Assembly (NCBI RefSeq): GCF_000208865.1
Contig: NC_018391.1
Coordinates: 1,054,001 to 1,118,000, forward strand
Reading direction: 5' to 3'
DNA: 64,000 nt
Source: Neospora caninum Liverpool
Taxonomy: Eukaryota > Apicomplexa > Conoidasida > Eucoccidiorida > Sarcocystidae
Part shown: one piece after another, positions 38,583 to 52,393 of the stretch
How positions within the stretch are numbered: the first letter of the stretch is position 1
Layout: each line of letters begins with the position of its first letter
Position numbers and translations under genes: made by a program
Notes under the pieces: generated by a model
Told to the model about the DNA's origin: nothing
Seen by the model: the letters and a program-made list of their open reading frames with translations, nothing else
Databases searched by the model: none

Positions 38583-41546
38583 GACCTGCACCCTTGGCGA
38601 CAGGTGATCCACAGGAACTTCTGAAGAACACAGCTTTGCTGGAATTTCAGGAGACGTTCCAATCGCATCTCGAGTCTCTGTACTTTTCGTCAGGTAGGGC
38701 GGCTGCGGAGATGGTCCTGCTATTAAGGAAGTGTTCACCACTGAATGCATGCTTCCGACCACCCTTCAACCTGAAGGGAAGGCGGCTTTATCCATGGAAG
38801 AATTAAGAGGGAAACCGACGAAACGAGGAAAGAGAGAAAGAATAGGATAGCAAGCGAACGCAAACTGCGTGTGAACGTTCGCGTTCAGCACAGACGCACA
38901 CACATCACGATTACGCCGTGTTCCACCACGGATTCGCTGCGGGTAAACGAAAAGCAGCCGGCTATCATAGTGATTGCTGTTGCATCTGCTCTGTCCACAT
39001 AAGTTCTAAAATGCAGATAGGTGCTCCCTCGTGCAGTTTGGCTTGGAGTGTTTCAATGTGAACGACAGGCTTTATTAAGGCTTTCGTAGAAAGGCGACAA
39101 ACGAGGTGTCTCACTTGCTTCAGGCCTCTGGATCCCTCTAATTTATTTATCAGTCGATGAAAAGTACAAGACCAATGAAATGCATGCCAATGGTAACAGG
39201 GAGAGCATGACGCGGCTCTGCCTGGATATCATCCTCGGCAATGGACGCACTGGCGCATTACCGTACTCTTCCCGGCACACAGTAGATATATGCATGCATC
39301 CGTACGGAAACAAATAACCTTATATATGCATATATTGTATATGCAGAAACCATAGTGATTTCAGAGCCTGCCATCGGGTCGCCAAAGATCGCGTACAGAT
39401 CGGAATCTGCGTATGCATATACACGTTAGACACGACCGTAGGGCTTCGCAACAGAATCGCACTGGGGTGTACTGATAAGCAGTTGGCAAGCGATGCCTGC
39501 ACCATGCTGACCAGTAACTGGAGGAACGCTAGAGTGGTTACAGCAGTCTAGACGCGTGTCGGCGGTCGTGTATGTGGTGCATGCGGCGAGTTTCGCGGCG
39601 GAGCTGTAGTTGCCACACTAGGACGATGCTACCAGGGTGAAGCGCGATGAAGCACTCCGTTTTCTGGTTGACCAGCATCGCTTGTTCAGCGTCCACTCCT
39701 GGCTTGGAGGCTGTCGCTCTCTGTATCACGGTACCCGAGTATTCCGTGTAGCTGGGACATTGCCCCTTTCGGCCCTTTTTCCAACTTTTCTTCTTGAACT
39801 CTGTGGAGTGAGGACTGCGGCTCACATCTGAAGTTCTGCCTGAAGACGTGTCAGACCCTGAGCAGTGTTGCTACGGCGTCTCTGCTCTTCTGCGAGAGGC
39901 ACCGACAGACCCACCAGCCTTCTTTTATTTCGTTCCTGGTTCGTGTCTATCTCCTCTTGTTCTGTTTTCAGCTTTGGTGTTCCCAGTGTTGAGTCGATGA
40001 GTCTACTTTGCTCCCTCCTTCTAAGCTTGCAGCGCTGCCGTTGCAATGTGCTCTCGCGACTTCCTATTCGAGCCCCCACCGTTTCCCCCAAATTTTGCTA
40101 CGATGTTCGTATCATGTGACTTCTGTTTTTCTCTACTTATACTCGCTTGATTTTGGAACGCTGCTGCACAGATGCAGAGCTCGAGAGAACACTGGATGAG
40201 ATCCTTCACGAGGTGCACTTGGTCCGCAAGCAATTGGCATACACGGTTTCGAGGGCAGCGGAGCTACGAGCTCCTTCTCGAGTGGCCACGGCTATTCGAC
40301 AGCTGGCGGTTCTGCAGTTTTTACTTTTACGCCTCGACTATATCATGCATAAGCGCGGACAGAAGGAAGGAAAAGGAGAAACAACAGCCGTGCAAACACT
40401 GGCAACCGCTCTACAGAAAGGTTGGAAAGAAAGAGTCCACGAAAGGAAGATACTAGTGTGCGAGCCTGTCCCCTAAGGGGATATTCCCCACTGTAACAGC
40501 CGGTGAAATCACCGACACAAGGGGAGAGGAACGAGAGTGAGAAAGGCTGCAGTATCTCATCGCGCGGCTCCTCACTTTTTTTTGTAATAGTACGCGAACT
40601 GCGGTGTGAAGACAAAGAGGAGCCAAACAACGATCAGGGGGACATGCGACGCAGCGGCCGATGCGTGTCCCGGCACCTTGGAGTGGTGACGTAAAGCGAC
40701 ACCGAAGGTGGTTTGGAACTAGCGTTGAGCTCGATGATTTCGTGTGCTCCTCGTTTTCGATACTCGCAACGGTCTGCTCCACGCCGGTTGTCAGGTCGAC
40801 GCAAGTTCGCTTGATTATTGTGGCGGACCCGTGTAGAGCTTCGTGTTCCCTAAGACGCAGAGATGTGGTTTCGTTGTTTACCTGTGCCATTGTCTCTCAA
40901 CGTACGCCAACACTGCTCGTAAGCGACTGAATTGTTTCACCATTGAGTTTCTTGCCTGTCCTGCCTTCAGGTTCTCAAGACCTTCACCCCTTGATTAATC
41001 AGAATGTTTCCCCGCGTGTTTATTCATTCTGGCACTCCACGGAGTTTGCTCGCGGAGCGCGCCTGGATACCCTTCGTACTCTGGGGGGTATCGCTGTACC
41101 GCGTGAGGGGCTAGTTGATGCTCTTAACTTCGTCGCCTGTCATACCTTGCGCAGTACCGCCCTGCAAGTTTATGCTGCGGAACCCGGTTTGTCCGGCCTC
41201 AAGGCAATTAAGGAGGTTTATTTGGGTAGGTGGATACGAATGAAGGTGCCCCAGAGTTACATGCGCACAGGCTCACTTGTGGGTTCATTTCTGAAGGACC
41301 CATACGAGACGCACGCATACCATGCATTTCATGAGCACTGCGGCGGTTGAGGATGCAGAACGAAAGCATGCGTATCGTTGCACCTAAATGTAAAAGATCC
41401 ACTGTATTCTCCCGTTTACGTGACTATCATGTTTTCATACTCTCGCCCACACTGTCGGAAAGCCGGGGCGTCACGTACTACGATCACTGAAGGGTTCTGC
41501 GTATGCGGCGAAAATATCACATGCGTCCATGATCATGTACATACGC

Positions 41547-41582
<36 letters not shown>

Positions 41583-44500
41583 GTACGAAAATCGCCAAGA
41601 CACATTTGGTTCAAGTGTTGGTTGAGTAAAGAGGCGATGCGCGTTGAACGCCAATAGCGTCATCGTGGGTGTTGGAATTTGAGCATATCCCTTCGTCAGG
41701 TGTACGGGCGTGTCGAGGTAGTGGAGACGTAGACAGACATGTGTGTACGGCACCTAGGGAGCAGGAAAACACATGCGTGGATGTCAACCATTGCAATCAC
41801 CGACCGGTAGGCACGTAGGCCGGTACGGTGAAGCGCTTGTCAACAGACACTAGGAGAACCAGGCATTCAAGTGGCGTATAGGTAACTAGGGTCGTCTGCG
41901 TACACAACGACAAATTTTCAGGCCTACCCAAATGTGGATGTAGCTTCGAGCGGTGGTGTTGGCGCATGCGACAGTGTGACGAAATGGTGCCAGTCGTAAA
42001 ATGTTGGTCTGCGTCGATCGTTTCAGGGCGTTGCTTACGAAAAATGTGTCCATCGGTGCCGTCACGTTATTGATAACGAACAGGGTTTCTGCTATCCCTT
42101 CTCTTCCTACAGCGCTGAGGGAAAATGAGGATGATGTGGCGGCGCTCACTGCTCTCCAACTCTGGTTTGAGCAGCGCCCCGAGAAACGCGAAGGTACGGC
42201 CCTAGAGGTTCGCATTCGAACATTATCCCAAGTTTTAATAGAAGTAGGTGTTTCCATCGCGTGGCTCAGCTGTTCGCTGTGTGAGCTGTTGAACCCGTCA
42301 TAGCTCACGAGTGTTGCCAATTTGCTTGGTTATATGTTTTTTCGGTTGAACTTCAGCAAAGCACGCGTTTCGCTGCCGTGTTTCTGAGATCACAAACATT
42401 GTCGCCCTCGCCTCTCCGTGTCCCTGCTAATGGTATCGGTTGCTCCCCTCACCGTTCCGTTTTTTCTCGTCCATCCTTCTTTCAGTGCGTTTCACCTGCG
42501 AGTGCGCATCGCAATTTCGTGCTGCGCCCGACTTGTTTGTTTGCACCGCACCGTCCATATCGCTGGCGCTCTCAGTCATCCTCTGCACATCGCCATGGCG
42601 TTCGTCCTGAAGTCAATTTGTTGAGTGCTTGTGTTTGCCCTCTGCCACCGTGACTGGCGTTGTCTCACCGCCCACAAATGGGATTTTTCGCGAGTTTGGT
42701 CTCCTTTTTCCTCAGAACTGGTAATCCCAGGAAGCTGGCTCGACACCGCGCTTTTCGGCGATGACACCTCGCCATTGGGTAGGTTCCGGTTATTTCCGAC
42801 TGGCATTCAAGGCAGCCGAAGGTTACGAGAGAGAATGCCATTAGTTTTCGTTGACCACGAGGCGCACGTGGCCATGCTTGTATGTAGAAAGCTGACGACG
42901 CGACAGTGACCTCGTGTCGGCAAATGTGCACCATGTCGATGTTGGTGAGTTAGCCGCAAGTAGCGCCGTGTATCCCTCTGCGCACACCGACCAATACAGA
43001 GAGGTAAGAAGGACACATGTGCTTGCATGCATGACCATGTCAACGGAGGTATACCCTTGGCCGGGTCACCTGCGCTACACATCGCCGGGCAGTGGTTGCT
43101 TTCCATTACGAGATATACAAAGAAACGCAAAGGTGCATACATACTTATACCGCTATAAAAGTCTCAGTGGCAGAGTACCGTCGCAACTTCGCCCAGGGCT
43201 GGCAGCTAACGGGACTCGTGACGACAGATGTCCAAGCGGGATTTGGCAATAAGTGGCTTCGGGCTGCTTCCTGCGACCGTTAGTCAACTCTTGGGGTGCT
43301 ACGGATACTCGTGGAGCCCGGCAGGCGTCTGGGCAAGTAGCATGGCTTGAACCAGATACGCGTCCCTGCGGCTGGTAGTGGTGTCCAAGCCCGTTTTTTT
43401 TTGGTGCAGGATGGCGTTCTGGACGGGTCAGTGAATGGCAACTGTTTGGGAGCCCAAACGAGAACGCGAGGATAAGAGGAAATCCACGAGCCCCTCTACA
43501 TAGTCCCTGTTTTATGGCCCACCTCGCTGCCGGTGTGGCCAACGTTCTGTAGGACAGGGCATACAGACGAGGTTGAGAGGAAACAGACACGCGGTTGGGT
43601 TACGGAATAGGACGCTCTGCGCCGTGTCGCCACTTCTTGACGTGGCTCCTCCAGGCGAAATGCAGCGCCACGAACGTGTCGGAGGCGAAGGTGCGAGATC
43701 GAAATTTGTTACCCCGGTTGTTGACTTCACTCCAATGTTTCCTGCGGTTAGCCCCTTCGTGAAGGGCGGTATGATCCCGACAGGTGAGGGCCTGAATGGC
43801 GTATAACAAACGACACGGAAAGGAGGAACGAAGATCGAACACAGTGACACGAAGCCGCCACAGTGGCAACGAGCGGAAGAGACATTCAGAAAAACAGCGT
43901 ACGGGAGAGTAGGCAACAAGGAGGAAGAGCCCGACGGAACCAAAATAAGACAGGGAGGGTACATGATGCTGGACAGAAACGAAGTGATGAGTTACCTTTA
44001 GGCACATGGAGGAAGACAGACAAAAAACCTAAATCACAACTGCAAGTGAAGGAAAGTAGAAATGGGCCATTCGAATTTTCAGGGAGGGATTGCCTAATAG
44101 GGATTCCTTTCGCAAAAAAAAGTAACACCCATTATCGTGAGGCGACTGCAGTACAGCCTAATGGATATACGATGAAACAGTCGACATGTACCACCACTCA
44201 CGTTTAATCCTGGTTTGCCGCGTTCATGCATTTGACTGTATAGCTTGTAGCAGTAAATGATTCGCGACACGACGAACCGTTTCCCGTGCGGGATGCTGTT
44301 GTGGGGGTTTGGCGTTGTATGCGTCGAACATGAGTTGCCTCACACATATCTACGTTTTTACAGAAAAAAATCTATATTTCTATCTTTATATCTATATACG
44401 TATCCAATTATCTCTATGTGCATATATATCCCTGTTTTTCCAGGCTGTGTCCGTCTATTCATGCGCCTATCTATCTATCTGTCGATCCATCTAGATATAT

Positions 44501-47500
44501 TTATCTAACGATCGGTGCCACAACAATGAAGCTATTTTGCTTTCCAGCCTTCGGAGAGTCCCTGATGCTTGTTGATACCCCCTTCTCCGCTCTCGCGCAT
44601 CATGTTGAGAAAACGATTGCTGCCGCAGCGTTTCTGCCTTGTCGCACACGCACTCCGCATTTGTCCCGCGATCGTCTGGAACGCCCTTTGCCAGTGTTCT
44701 GTGCTTTGGGTTTCCCGCGCTAGGAGATTCCTAACAATTGCACGCAGGAACCGTCCATACGCGTTCGGGCGCACTTGACAAAGGATTCCCATCAGGGCTT
44801 GCGGTTCTTTCGGGGTACCGATGCCTGTCGCTCTGTCCTGCCGTTCGACCCGGGTTTCGTTGTTTACAGGGGAAGATCTGGAGCAATGGAACGTTGCCCG
44901 TGACGCGGCTGCTAGGACCCTAACCGGCGCCTTGAAGTATGCGTCAGAATAGTACAAAGCCAGATAGCACGCATCTACGCCGGGAGAAGTTGCGCTTCGA
45001 ACCTTAGTGCGAACAGATTTCTCCCTTGCTTACCACAGCTTCATTCTATCAAAATATGAGTCAGCACAAGGAGGTGCCGACCGAGACGGAAGGGCCGAGG
45101 CCCATACAGGGCCGCCCCACTCTGAAGAGGATGGAGGCGCAGAGGAAGACCACGGTGCAAGCGCATCGGGGATTGCCGATCAAAGCGAGGAGGCAGACGC
45201 GCCAGCCACAGCTGACGAGGAAACCAAAGAGCCGGTGCGCACGCCGACGCAGAACCTGGAATTAGCGAGCGCGCGCTTTTGGCAACGTTTGGGAGTGTAC
45301 GGAGGCGGATCGGTCGAGCTTCGCTCTGCGCTTCTAGAGAAGGTTTTGCAAATCGTGGGACCCGACCTGCACGACGCACTTGCTGCCTTACATGGCACGA
45401 GCCCTGCCAAAATGTTAGCGGGCTTAGAGACCGGTGCGTTCATACAAAGCGGATGGAGTCGCTTGAAGGGCCTTGCAGAGTCAGCGATCGTAGACAGGTT
45501 CTGTCCTACGAGGTGCCGTAGAGCCGACGGTAGCGTTGGGATGCAGAGAAAGGCGTAGTAGAAGAATGGGAGGAAGCGCGTTTGATGGAAGACTCAATAA
45601 AGCCGAACGCAAGTCGTGCCGCGGCACACTCGCAATTCAGGAATACCTGAGGGAAGCGTCCTGAGGTGTGAGGTCTTGAAATGCCCTGCAGGAGGCGATA
45701 GAGGGAGCACAGAGGTACTGGGTACGGGGCAGTCATACCACAGAGAGCGGCAATAGTTGAGAAAGGAGGCGTTCTGACGCGAGTTCGATTTCGTCGTGAC
45801 GGTGGTTCGTGCCTGTGGTACCGACCGACACTTTTGTTTTGTCTCTCTGCTGCGATGTGTCTATACAAATGTGGGCTATCCACGCTTCGTCCCCGATTCG
45901 ACCGTGGTTTTCGCCGTTCCCATGTTCTTTTATCTCATCCCTTTCCCTCTGTCTTCCGTTGCTTCGCACCCGTCGCAGCTTTGCTACGGCTGATTCCACC
46001 GATTTCTCTCCTTAACGTGCTTGGCGGGTTGCTGAAGCAGCGTCCAGCCTTACTGAAGCGTAAGACAAACAGTGCCATACGCCGGGTGCCGGTATGTGTG
46101 CAGTACGCAGCATTGACGTACGCCAAACGAATGCGTCTAGTGTATCTCGGTTCCATGTGTCTGGCCTTTTGCATGCCGCATGACATATCACCAGATGCAT
46201 CGCCCCTATTATTTTGTTTTAGTTTACGTGCCGCCGTGTTTGCACGTCCCTTGTCGGGTTCGTTGTCTTCATTTTGCCTTCCGTTTTCCTCCTGTCTCTT
46301 CGTGCTCTGCTACGTGGATGTGTACATCCATATATATATATACATGCATATGGCTTGTGGGTAGGTTGTGTTTCGTCCATTACGACATTTTGCGATTAGT
46401 TCGTTGGCGTATTGTGGTTGCCTCTTGCGACGTGTGCAGTCTATGCGGTTGTACCCAGAGGTGATTGTTCTTAAAACGGTTGTATCCACCGATTAGCTAG
46501 AGAACTCGGCGGATTCAGCGTCTGTCTATGCGTGCGCAACCGCACGCAACGCATGTGTATGGACGTGGGCACCGATGCTTTGGTTCCTGCATACTCGTAT
46601 GAGGCATTCAAGAAAGACATGTGTCACCCCGGTTGCCTCCGGCTGCTGTTTTTGCAGACATTGCTGCCGACTCAGAGCTTCTCCTCATTATCTGCACCTA
46701 CTTGACTGGAGGTACGTCCCACTTGTCTAGTGCCGTACACGGCTTCTGCATGTTCTCACAGAAGGCACATGGTTTCCATTCTGGTGAGTATGCTCGCAAC
46801 TCGTCGGCTGCGTCGCCGACGTCCCTACGACAGGTGGTCCGTCGATTTCCGACCTTCCCCGTGTTGAAATACCGAACATTCCGATCTACTCACTTTTGCG
46901 ATCCGCTGGTTTGGTTATCCGCTACGCCATAGAGCGACACACATATGGGAGGCAGGGGAACCTCTGGTGCATGTGTGGTCATGCAGAGTTACGCTCTACT
47001 TGTGTGCCTAGAATGGTGAATCTCTTTTTGGAGTGGTTGTCGCTGTACGTAGGGCTCCTTGCAAAAACATGGATCCGTGAGTATCGTGTCCCCTAGTCCT
47101 GTCTAGAGTCGTCGGTCGACGTGATACCTGCTGCATACGTTTGGCCTGTTCATTTCAATCGTGCCGCGTTAAGAGAAATGGCTGTTGCCGCAGGATAAAA
47201 AACTCTCGAGGGGATGCCTTCGCTGAGGGGCTCAACTGTAGGCAGACACACATCCCCGCAACCAGGTGTCCGCATGCATTCATATATACATATTTATTTA
47301 CTTACGTAAGACAAACGCTCGATGCTGTCCCTACCGGGAACATAAGCCACTTGAATCTATTCGCTTTGTGATGCACGGTGACAAGTGCGATATGTTGCGT
47401 ATGTGAGGCCGGAAGAGTGTGCCTCTACCTCCTCTACCCACGGAACGGGTAGATGTCAATAGTTTCTTCAGTTTGTGATTCTGTTAGGAGTAAAGAGGAA

Positions 47501-48141
47501 CAAATGCGTTCTTGTTGTGAAGCATATGCGGCCAGTGGATCTCGTGGGCTAGGCCTCCACTCTTGGCCGTTATCGGATCATCGCCACTACGGGGTCTTGA
47601 ACGCTCTGACCAGGCGTGTCTTCTAAGCGCGCGTGTTTGGCACTTATTCCTGTCTCGCCCAGACACCCCGGTGATGCGTATATGCGAGCTTCTTGAATGC
47701 TCTTCTCGCTCTCAATATTGCGATGTAGGAGAATCCCCTGGTTCAGGAGCCTCAACACAGCCCACGGAGGAGGCGGTGGAACACTCACAGAGCACCGCGC
47801 GCGCCACCGGCTTCGATGAACAGGATGGCAGCAGTGAGGCCTTACCGATACCAGCTATCGATATACCGGAGAAAGATGAAGAGGACGAGGGAAGTGTGTC
47901 GGAAGGCGATGCACCAGGCAAACTGACTACAAGTGGACAAACCGTTCTGAAGGCCCCGGAAGCGGCCGAGAAAACAGACATGGCAACACCGCTAGGACCA
48001 GTCGCAGAACATGACGGTGTCCCACCTCTTCACGATTCCGAACACGAGGGACACGCAATCGGGAGAAGTGAAGCCGAGCTGGATGCCGCCGAAGCCTTGT
48101 TGAGCATGAGTTCAGCCCATCCAGGCAGCCAGCGAAGGTGA
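38583..48141 (+). CDS. multi-exon lineage-specific paralog, copy A (first exon not found)
   Basis: I do not recognise a described family; similarity to annotated 'K/R-rich, unknown function' tandem families is only a possibility. Twelve exons join in frame: 38583-38693, 40172-40420, 40971-41225, 42113-42193, 42716-42778, 43655-43783, 44870-44936, 45039-45433, 45979-46059, 46658-46711, 46987-47076 and 47729-48141. All junctions are phase 1 except the phase-2 join 44936/45039. That gives 661 residues plus an unfound first exon. Helical segments recur: GLVDALNFVACHTL (exon 3), RTLTGALNFILSK (exon 7/8) and PDLHDALAALHG (exon 8). Two 81-nt exons (4 and 9) both carry a QRP motif. Exon 8 starts and exon 12 is largely acidic and probably disordered. 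Exon 2 has lost the donor used in copy C and may use GTTGGA 72 bases later, which keeps phase. Without exon 1, its membrane topology is unknown. Confidence 0.66.
41550..41581. repeat. (TA)n microsatellite in intron of copy A
   Basis: TA run of about 32 bases within the intron 41226-42112. Confidence 0.9.
44370..44512. repeat. degenerate TATC/TCTA-rich tract in intron of copy A
   Basis: Imperfect CTAT-type units (for example CTATCTATCTATCTGTCGATC near 44470) lie in the last part of the intron 43784-44869. Confidence 0.6.
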
Positions 48142-48508
48142 CGATGATCACGATGAGCGGGGTATCACAGGCGCGGCCGATCACCATCTGTGAAGCAAAC
48201 GTAGCGAGGACTCTGCGAAGGATCAGCAGGCAACTGCCAGTGCCAGCGGTGACAACAACCTAGGCCCGTGGCATGAGGCCGCCCAAATTTCATATGAGGT
48301 CCTACCCCTCGATATTTCGCTCAAAACGGGACCCACGGTGCAGGCCGCCAGTACATCAGGTGCAGGTGAATATGCCTGCCATTTTGAAGAGGCCTCAAGC
48401 GATGAAGATGGTATATCAGATGGGGACCTGCCACTAGACCTATCAGTCAAAACTAGAGACCACCTAGGTGACACTTCGGACGAGGGACCAGTGGACCTAG
48501 GCCGATAA
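48142..48508 (+). pseudogene. frameshifted C-terminal continuation of copy A
   Basis: Directly after the copy A stop (TGA, 48139-48141), coding-like acidic sequence resumes in another frame. It begins about 48127 with SEGDDDHDERGITGAADHHL, is cut by one in-frame TGA near 48190, then runs open to TAA at 48506-48508. The distal part carries two similar motifs, VLPLDISLKTGP and DLPLDLSVKTRD, among Asp/Glu/Ser-rich sequence. The simplest reading is an older longer tail lost through one frameshift and one stop. Unrecognised splicing or an assembly error could also explain it. Confidence 0.55.
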
Positions 48509-51500
48509 TGCAGTGACCAGGGTAGTCGCTACTCCTCAGCATGGTGTCATCCCTTTGCTGGACGCTATACCGTTAAACGTAGTTCCACGCACAGAAACCC
48601 GGTTACGGTCGTCGCATTGAACAGTTAGACGGAACTCTCTGAAGGTTTGTCATGCTCGCGATGGTGTGCCATAACCTCGGGGGAAAAGGCGACGCGTTTT
48701 GTTCTGTTCCATACGAAAAGCGCGGATTAGTTGGCTTACTGGCGGCGGGTGCATGCCAGCCCCTCCGCAGAGCTGCTTAATGTGGAAATGCTTTTCTATG
48801 TGGACGTATGATGTCCACTTGCTTAATGGCAATCCGTGGGCATGGTGTGTATCTTGAGAGTCATCGAGCGCACAATGCATGATGGTGGTAAGCCCAACTA
48901 ACGGCCACTGTCGGGTGGCAACGGCATTTTTGCAGCCATGGCACTGTCTCGCTTTCTCTTTTACACTGACAGAATGGCACAGAAGCAGGCTCTGTTCTTT
49001 TTTCTGTTGTTGAACAGTTGACGATTCGTTGGCCTGATCGGTGTCGCGCGAGTCCAATCTGAAGCAGAAGCGTTGCCCGGTTGATGTATGACGACGTTCA
49101 TCTTAAGTTGTGAAATTCTTGCCGTTGTAACGGAGGATATTAATCTGTTCCCGAGTGTGTATGCCATGATGAGGGTACCTGGGGATACCGCAGCAGTTTG
49201 CGTGTGACGCGCCATGTGAAGCTCATTCGTCATTCGATGCCAACCGTTTGGGGACTTTAGTATTCATCGAGAAAAAGTTCATTCGTCCCTTGAGGGCAAC
49301 TGATTTGCAGCATTAGCGTTCAACGAGAAAAACACATCGAGAGATCGACTGTTACATTTCTTGAATACGGTGTATGCATATATACAACGTATGGACTGTA
49401 CATGGAGTTTTAGCTTTGCTGGGAAGGCGAGTCCTCTACCTGAATTTCGCAACTAGGTCAGTAAGCTGTCCCACTGATCTACTGGCTTCATCCCCTCGTC
49501 AGATACAGATATGCATTAATGCATGCTGATGTATGGCGCGACCTGTGGACGGACAGAAAGCAGAAGAAATGCCTCAAACGTAGCTTTGAAACAGTCGAGT
49601 ACAGCACCCACAGGAGTAGTATCGTTCTGGCAGTCTTTGTATCTCAAATGGTGAATCGAAGGCCCGGTCATCCAGATTCTTCGCAGTGGGGTTCGTAAAA
49701 CGTGTTTCCTATAAAGTTCAGAGAATGCTCCAGCTATGCGTTTCTTCCTTCGTCCTGCGTTTGAGTCTAAGCTGTGCGTCTTGTCGGACCTCATCGATCT
49801 TAACAGTCGCGCGGGATACAGTGCAGCTTGGTTTCTGAGAGAAACCGAGTGGTGCCACGAAGTTCGATGATAGCGATTCGTTAGGCATATTCCACTAGCG
49901 CCTCATTCAACGGTGGGAACCCGCACACTAAAGCATACTTTTCGAAGATACTCACTGTCCGTGTCGACTCCAATTCTGATGTGTTTCTTTCTGAGCGTCA
50001 GTTTGCTTCCTCGGAGTTGTAGCAATTACGGACATGCAGAGTTCTAGCTTTACAGTGCCGTGCGTGGTCTGCTGTTACGTGACACATGTTCGTGTGAAAT
50101 AACGTAGCTAGGGTATTGGACATCACTTATAAAGAATTTTCAAGGCACCTTGTTCGGCATCAACTGTTTTCAGATGCACCTCTTTTCGTTCGCGTACCGC
50201 CGTGAGACTGCACACTCCCATTACCCACTCACCTCCTGCAGGCAACATATTCTCTGGTCCAACGGGAGACTCCTGTTCTCTATTGCATTCGCAGCAAGCC
50301 GGACGAAAGGGGGCGGTGGTCCGCGTCGCCTGAGAACATATGATTATGGCGCCAGTTCCGCAGTTCCCCACCATTCCTCAAGTCCTCCAGTATCCGTGGA
50401 AATTCCAGTCCTCTCTTCAAAAGGGGCACGATGCCGTGGCAATAGGTGGTGCAGCAAGCCCTTTCTGTACTCTTCTCGAAGCATGTCAGTTATAAATGCG
50501 AAAATATTCAGATCAAGAATGGCAGGAATTGTTTTCTAGCGAAAGCAAAGTCCGAACGTAGAAACGCTTGTCGCGGTCGGGAAGATTGTTGTGATTTTGA
50601 CTCGGTATTGCCCGGCAATACACGCTACGCCCTTGTCTCGAGAAATCAGTTTATGCTGACTGTTCCCTCTCCTTTCTACCAGAGCGAATCTCATCTTTCT
50701 CACCTGCAGTCACACACGGACGGATCCAAAGTGATACACTGATGTGTCTGGCTCTTCGTGTCTCTCTCCTGGTTCTCATTGTCTCCCGCACCCCCACAAC
50801 AAAGGAGCTACTCTATTACCTATTGAATTGAGGCTGCCTACGCCTCTGTCCCATGCCGAAGGCATGACGTCTCATTCTCCCCCATCCGGATGGCAAACTC
50901 CGTGGCAATACAGGAGGCCGTCTCGATCCATGAATTTCTCTGCGTCATGTCGTTGATCACTCAGACCTTTCGCCGTTCTGCATAACGTGAAGCTCCTAAC
51001 GTGTGATACTTCGAGCTTGTGTTTTAACAAACTGCTGTATGCCGCACGTCCCTGCCTACCTATTCCGGAATAGCTATACCGATGCTGCTCCTTAATGTAA
51101 GCCAAGGACACGGCCCCTCTACATGCTTCGAAGGAGCTGATTTCTGGATCGCGGATTCTGACCAGTGGCGAACAGATTGTCATTGTGGACGCAGCCACTC
51201 CAATGGCGCTTCGATAGTGCGTCGTGCGTGCCCCTGCTGATCAAACTTTCACAGCGCTTTTGGCAGGAGATCTCACGTGGCCCTCTTTTCACGCTGTCTC
51301 GCTTCCATAGCAATAGCCACTGAATATTAGTGATTTATGGATCTTGTCGGTCGTAGTAAGCCGTCTGTATACGAAACGTTGCACCTTTCGACCTACCTCA
51401 CCACTTCCAGACAAGTTCGCCTCTCCTCCGGTTGCTGCCGTCCTAGTATCGCTGATTGTCCTTTTCCCTGAACTGATAGAGATATAACTATGTCGGGTTC

Positions 51501-52393
51501 CTTTTCGTCGACTCAAATACCAATAGAGATACAGTGGGTTCAAGACACCGAAGCCAGCCAGTCGTGTGCTTGTCGTGCGAATAGTCGAGCATCAACGCCA
51601 GTCCAGGTCTGTTGATGTGGCAACTGGTAGCTGCCATTCCGAAAGTAGTACTGTAACGAGGCATGAGTATCTGTGTAGCATGTCCCATGTCAATTCGTAG
51701 GCCAGTCAAAATTAGAAAAGCAGATACAGATGGCCCCATTTTGACATATGCGGGGCCCTGGTTTGAGCTGGAGCGCACTAGGCCCCTTTGTAAGAGGTCA
51801 AGGTGGAAATAAACTGTTCGTAACAACTACTCGAAGCGAACTACACGCTTAGCCAATATAAGCAACACCGTGCTTTCTATATTTGTCACAGCGATCGGAC
51901 TAACTTTCCGTTGCGTTTCTTCCCCGACTAACGAGTACTAAATCAGCAGGTTTGCCCCGACGCCTGGCGGCGCACGCTGTCAGGAGTGGCGACCACCATG
52001 AATCCGTCAAAAAACTGTTTTTCCTTCTAGGTCATCTATGTCTCTCGGTTTCAGTTTTACACGTTACCCGATTCTCTCATCCCATTCCTCACTTCTAATG
52101 TCCTTAGTCCCTGGCTGCAGTTCATGCTTCACTACTGAGTGTGTTTGTAACAGTCTGGTGCTCTGGGTACCACTTTATCAGGTCATTGTTCAAGTCCTTT
52201 AAGGTACGTCGGCAGAGAGTCCGAGTTGTTGTGTCTCCCGTCATATATATGTTGGTCAATATATGAATGGGAAAGACCGTGTAGTTCCATTATCTTACTT
52301 TTTCGTCGTCATGTGTGCAGCCAGGAGGGAGGACATCCCCATCTCAATGCGAAATAAGTAACGTGAAATTCATCTCGATTTCTTCATGCACAG
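48509..52393. other. unassigned region between copies A and B
   Basis: It should contain the missing 5' exons of copy B if that gene is complete. I see isolated acceptor-like sites followed by short open frames (for example after CTCCTGCAG at about 50240), but none pairs into a phased chain. No other gene, RNA or repeat is supported here. Confidence 0.4.

Noticed and set aside
40349..40970. AT-AC type (U12) intron explaining the AT donor in copy A.
   Set aside because: The donor lacks the ATATCCTT consensus and the intron ends in AG.
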